From: CAZCBN01 sp964496975
GTDB taxonomy: Bacteria; Planctomycetota; Phycisphaerae; Phycisphaerales; UBA1924
Reading direction: 5' to 3'
DNA length: 13,262 nucleotides
Assembly (NCBI GenBank): GCA_964496975.1
Contig: CAZCBN010000085.1
Coordinates: 1 to 13,262, forward strand
Position 1 is the stretch's first letter. Every line of letters starts with the position of its first letter. The notes under the pieces were generated by a model. The model did no database searches. It was not told where the DNA came from and saw nothing but the letters and a program-made list of their open reading frames with translations. Position numbers and translations under genes: made by a program. Shown here one piece after another: positions 11,710 to 13,262 of the stretch.

Positions 11710-13262
11710 TCAGGTTGAGCCGGCGCTCACGGGCTTGTCGCTCGGCTGCGCGGGCTCTTGCGGCAGGTCGGCGGCGTGGAACGTGAGCTTGTCCTCCTCG
11801 GCCACGCGGTCGATCTCGATCGCCCCCTTGCCGTGCAGGTCGCCCGAGAGAAGGAGCTCGCTGAGCGGGTCCTCGATGTACGAGCCGATGGCGCGGCGGA
11901 GGGGGCGGGCGCCGTAGTCGGGGTTGTAGCCCTTCTCGATGAGGAAGTCCTTGGCGGCCTGGGTGAGGGCGACGTTGAAGCCCTGTTCCTTCAGCCGCTT
12001 GGAGACCTTGCCCACCTCGTACTCGACGATCTGGACGAGGTCTTCCCGCGTGAGCGGGCGGAAGACGATGACGTCGTCGAGGCGGTTGATGAACTCGGGG
12101 CGGAAGAAGCGCTCGATCTCCTTCATGAGGATCGACTTGACGTTCTCGTGGTTGTGCGCGCCGCCCTTGGGGGCGAAGCCGAAGCCGCCGCCGCCCTTGA
12201 TGAGGTCGGCCCCGATGTTGCTCGTCATGATGAGCACGCAGTTGCGGAAGTCGACGTGGCGGCCGAACGAGTCGGTCAGGCGGCCCTCTTCCATGATCTG
12301 GAGGAGCATGTTGAAGACGTCGGGGTGAGCCTTCTCAACCTCGTCGAGCAGCACGACGGAGTAGGGGCGGCGGCGGATCTGCTCGGTGAGCTGGCCTCCC
12401 TCCTCGTAGCCGACGTAGCCGGGGGGCGCGCCGACGAGGCGGCTCACGTTGTGCTTCTCCATGTACTCGGACATGTCGAGGTGGACGAGCGCCTCCTCGT
12501 TGCCGAACATGAACTCGGCGAGGGCCTTGCTGAGCAGCGTCTTGCCGACGCCGCTGGGGCCGACGAAGATGAACGAGCCCATGGGCCGCTTGGGGTCCTT
12601 CAGGCCCGCGCGGGCGCGGCGGATGCTCTTGCTGATCGCCTTGATCGCCTCTTCCTGGCTGATGACCTTCTTGTGCAGCTCCTTCTCGAGCTCCAGCAGG
12701 CGCGCGGCCTCGGCCTTCTCGAGGCGGGTGAGGGGGACGCCCGTCATGCGGCTGACGACCTCGGCGATCACCTCCTCGTCGACGACGCCGTCGACCTCCT
12801 GGCTCCGGGCCCGCCACTCGGCCTGCATCTCCTCCTTCTTCTTGCGGAGTTGCTCGGCCTTGTCGCGCAGCTCGGCCGCCTTCTCGTAGTCGGCGTCCTT
12901 CACCGCCTCGTCCTTCTCGACGCTGAGCCGCTCGATGTCGGCCTCCAGCTCGGCGAGGTTCGGCGGCTTGGTCATGCTCTTGATGCGGACGCGGGCGCCC
13001 GCCTCGTCGATCACGTCGATGCTCTTGTCGGGCTGCACGCGGCCCGTGATGTAGCGGCCGCTGAGCTCGACCGCCGCCTTGATCGCCGCGTCGGTGATGC
13101 GGACGCGGTGGTGCTCCTCGTACTTGTCGCGCAGGCCCTTGATGATCTCGAAGGTCTGGTCGTTGCTGGGTGGGTCCACGGGGATGGACTGGAAGCGGCG
13201 GGCCAGGGCCGCGTCCTTCTCGATGTACTTGCGGTACTCGTCGAACGTCGTCGCGCCGATGC
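11710..13262 (-). CDS. clpC: ATP-dependent Clp protease ATP-binding subunit ClpC, C-terminal part
   Basis: Partial: 516 residues from the right edge to the stop; the N-domain and most of the first AAA+ module lie outside. Visible: the end of module 1 (IGATTFDEYRKYIEKD, RRFQSIPVDPPS), a short middle region with a UVR motif (DADYEKAAELRDKAEQL, about 123-139), then the complete second AAA+ module: Walker A GPSGVGKT, GAPPGYVGYEEGGQLTEQIR, Walker B VVLLDEVEKAHPD, sensor LIMTSNIGAD, FFRPEFINRLDD, and GYNPDYGARPLRRAI. The short UVR-bearing middle separates ClpC from ClpB. Family knowledge: ClpC unfolds substrates and feeds them to ClpP in the cytoplasm, often with adaptor proteins. The ClpP-docking loop appears as GGFGFAPKG, with FGF in place of the usual VGF/LGF/IGF. 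The tail ends in a short Pro/Ser-rich stretch. The promoter and any CtsR-type control lie outside the window. Confidence 0.95.
   Translation of the reverse strand, partial: IGATTFDEYRKYIEKDAALARRFQSIPVDPPSNDQTFEIIKGLRDKYEEHHRVRITDAAIKAAVELSGRYITGRVQPDKSIDVIDEAGARVRIKSMTKPPNLAELEADIERLSVEKDEAVKDADYEKAAELRDKAEQLRKKKEEMQAEWRARSQEVDGVVDEEVIAEVVSRMTGVPLTRLEKAEAARLLELEKELHKKVISQEEAIKAISKSIRRARAGLKDPKRPMGSFIFVGPSGVGKTLLSKALAEFMFGNEEALVHLDMSEYMEKHNVSRLVGAPPGYVGYEEGGQLTEQIRRRPYSVVLLDEVEKAHPDVFNMLLQIMEEGRLTDSFGRHVDFRNCVLIMTSNIGADLIKGGGGFGFAPKGGAHNHENVKSILMKEIERFFRPEFINRLDDVIVFRPLTREDLVQIVEYEVGKVSKRLKEQGFNVALTQAAKDFLIEKGYNPDYGARPLRRAIGSYIEDPLSELLLSGDLHGKGAIEIDRVAEEDKLTFHAADLPQEPAQPSDKPVSAGST

Overview
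The window looks like a chromosomal segment from a GC-rich planctomycete, probably of the Phycisphaerae type. The evidence is the very high GC content, two small secreted proteins that both end in a VPAP...RRRR sorting tail of the PEP-CTERM kind, a sigma-54 gene with a planctomycete-like N-terminus, and a two-module ABC-2 permease of a kind common in that phylum. The assignment is an inference from protein style, because no rRNA or other taxonomic marker is present.

Layout. On the minus strand, 1-1462 holds a membrane-anchored CX5R phosphatase followed 20 bases later by a GT39-type (ArnT-like) glycosyltransferase that runs off the left edge. recR reads rightward from 1508; its short upstream gap contains a sigma-54-like -24/-12 element. 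Downstream of recR, 2303-2410 looks like a very small stand-alone transcription unit: promoter, about 70 nt of structured RNA, terminator. Its terminator overlaps the 3' end of a convergent DUF3800 gene. DUF3800 is head-to-head with rpoN (sigma-54, 3255-4967). A membrane-bound SpoIIE/RsbU-type PP2C phosphatase (5103-6662) follows on the same strand. A lone ABC-2 permease made of two fused repeats (6724-8643) converges on it.

From 8644 to 9601 I see no credible protein gene. This stretch carries a strong sigma-70-like promoter (TTGACA-17-TACGAT) feeding about 145 nt of foldable sequence that ends in a textbook intrinsic terminator: the best candidate for an undescribed RNA here. A two-copy direct repeat with 11-base spacing lies just beyond it. 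Two divergent PEP-CTERM-like secreted protein genes (9602-10444 minus and 11051-11560 plus) flank a 606-base hairpin-rich gap. A bidirectional terminator separates the second from a clpC gene that enters from the right edge on the minus strand.

How the parts relate. Most genes are housekeeping or general regulation (recombinational repair, sigma-54, PP2C signalling, Clp proteolysis) or envelope/surface functions (GT39, permease, sorted surface proteins). I do not see one coherent multi-gene accessory system, defence island or biosynthetic cluster. The points most worth checking are the two small-RNA candidates, the sigma-54-like site before recR, and a recurring TANNNT box 5-7 bases before the start codon of four genes that lack a Shine-Dalgarno sequence, which suggests leaderless transcripts.
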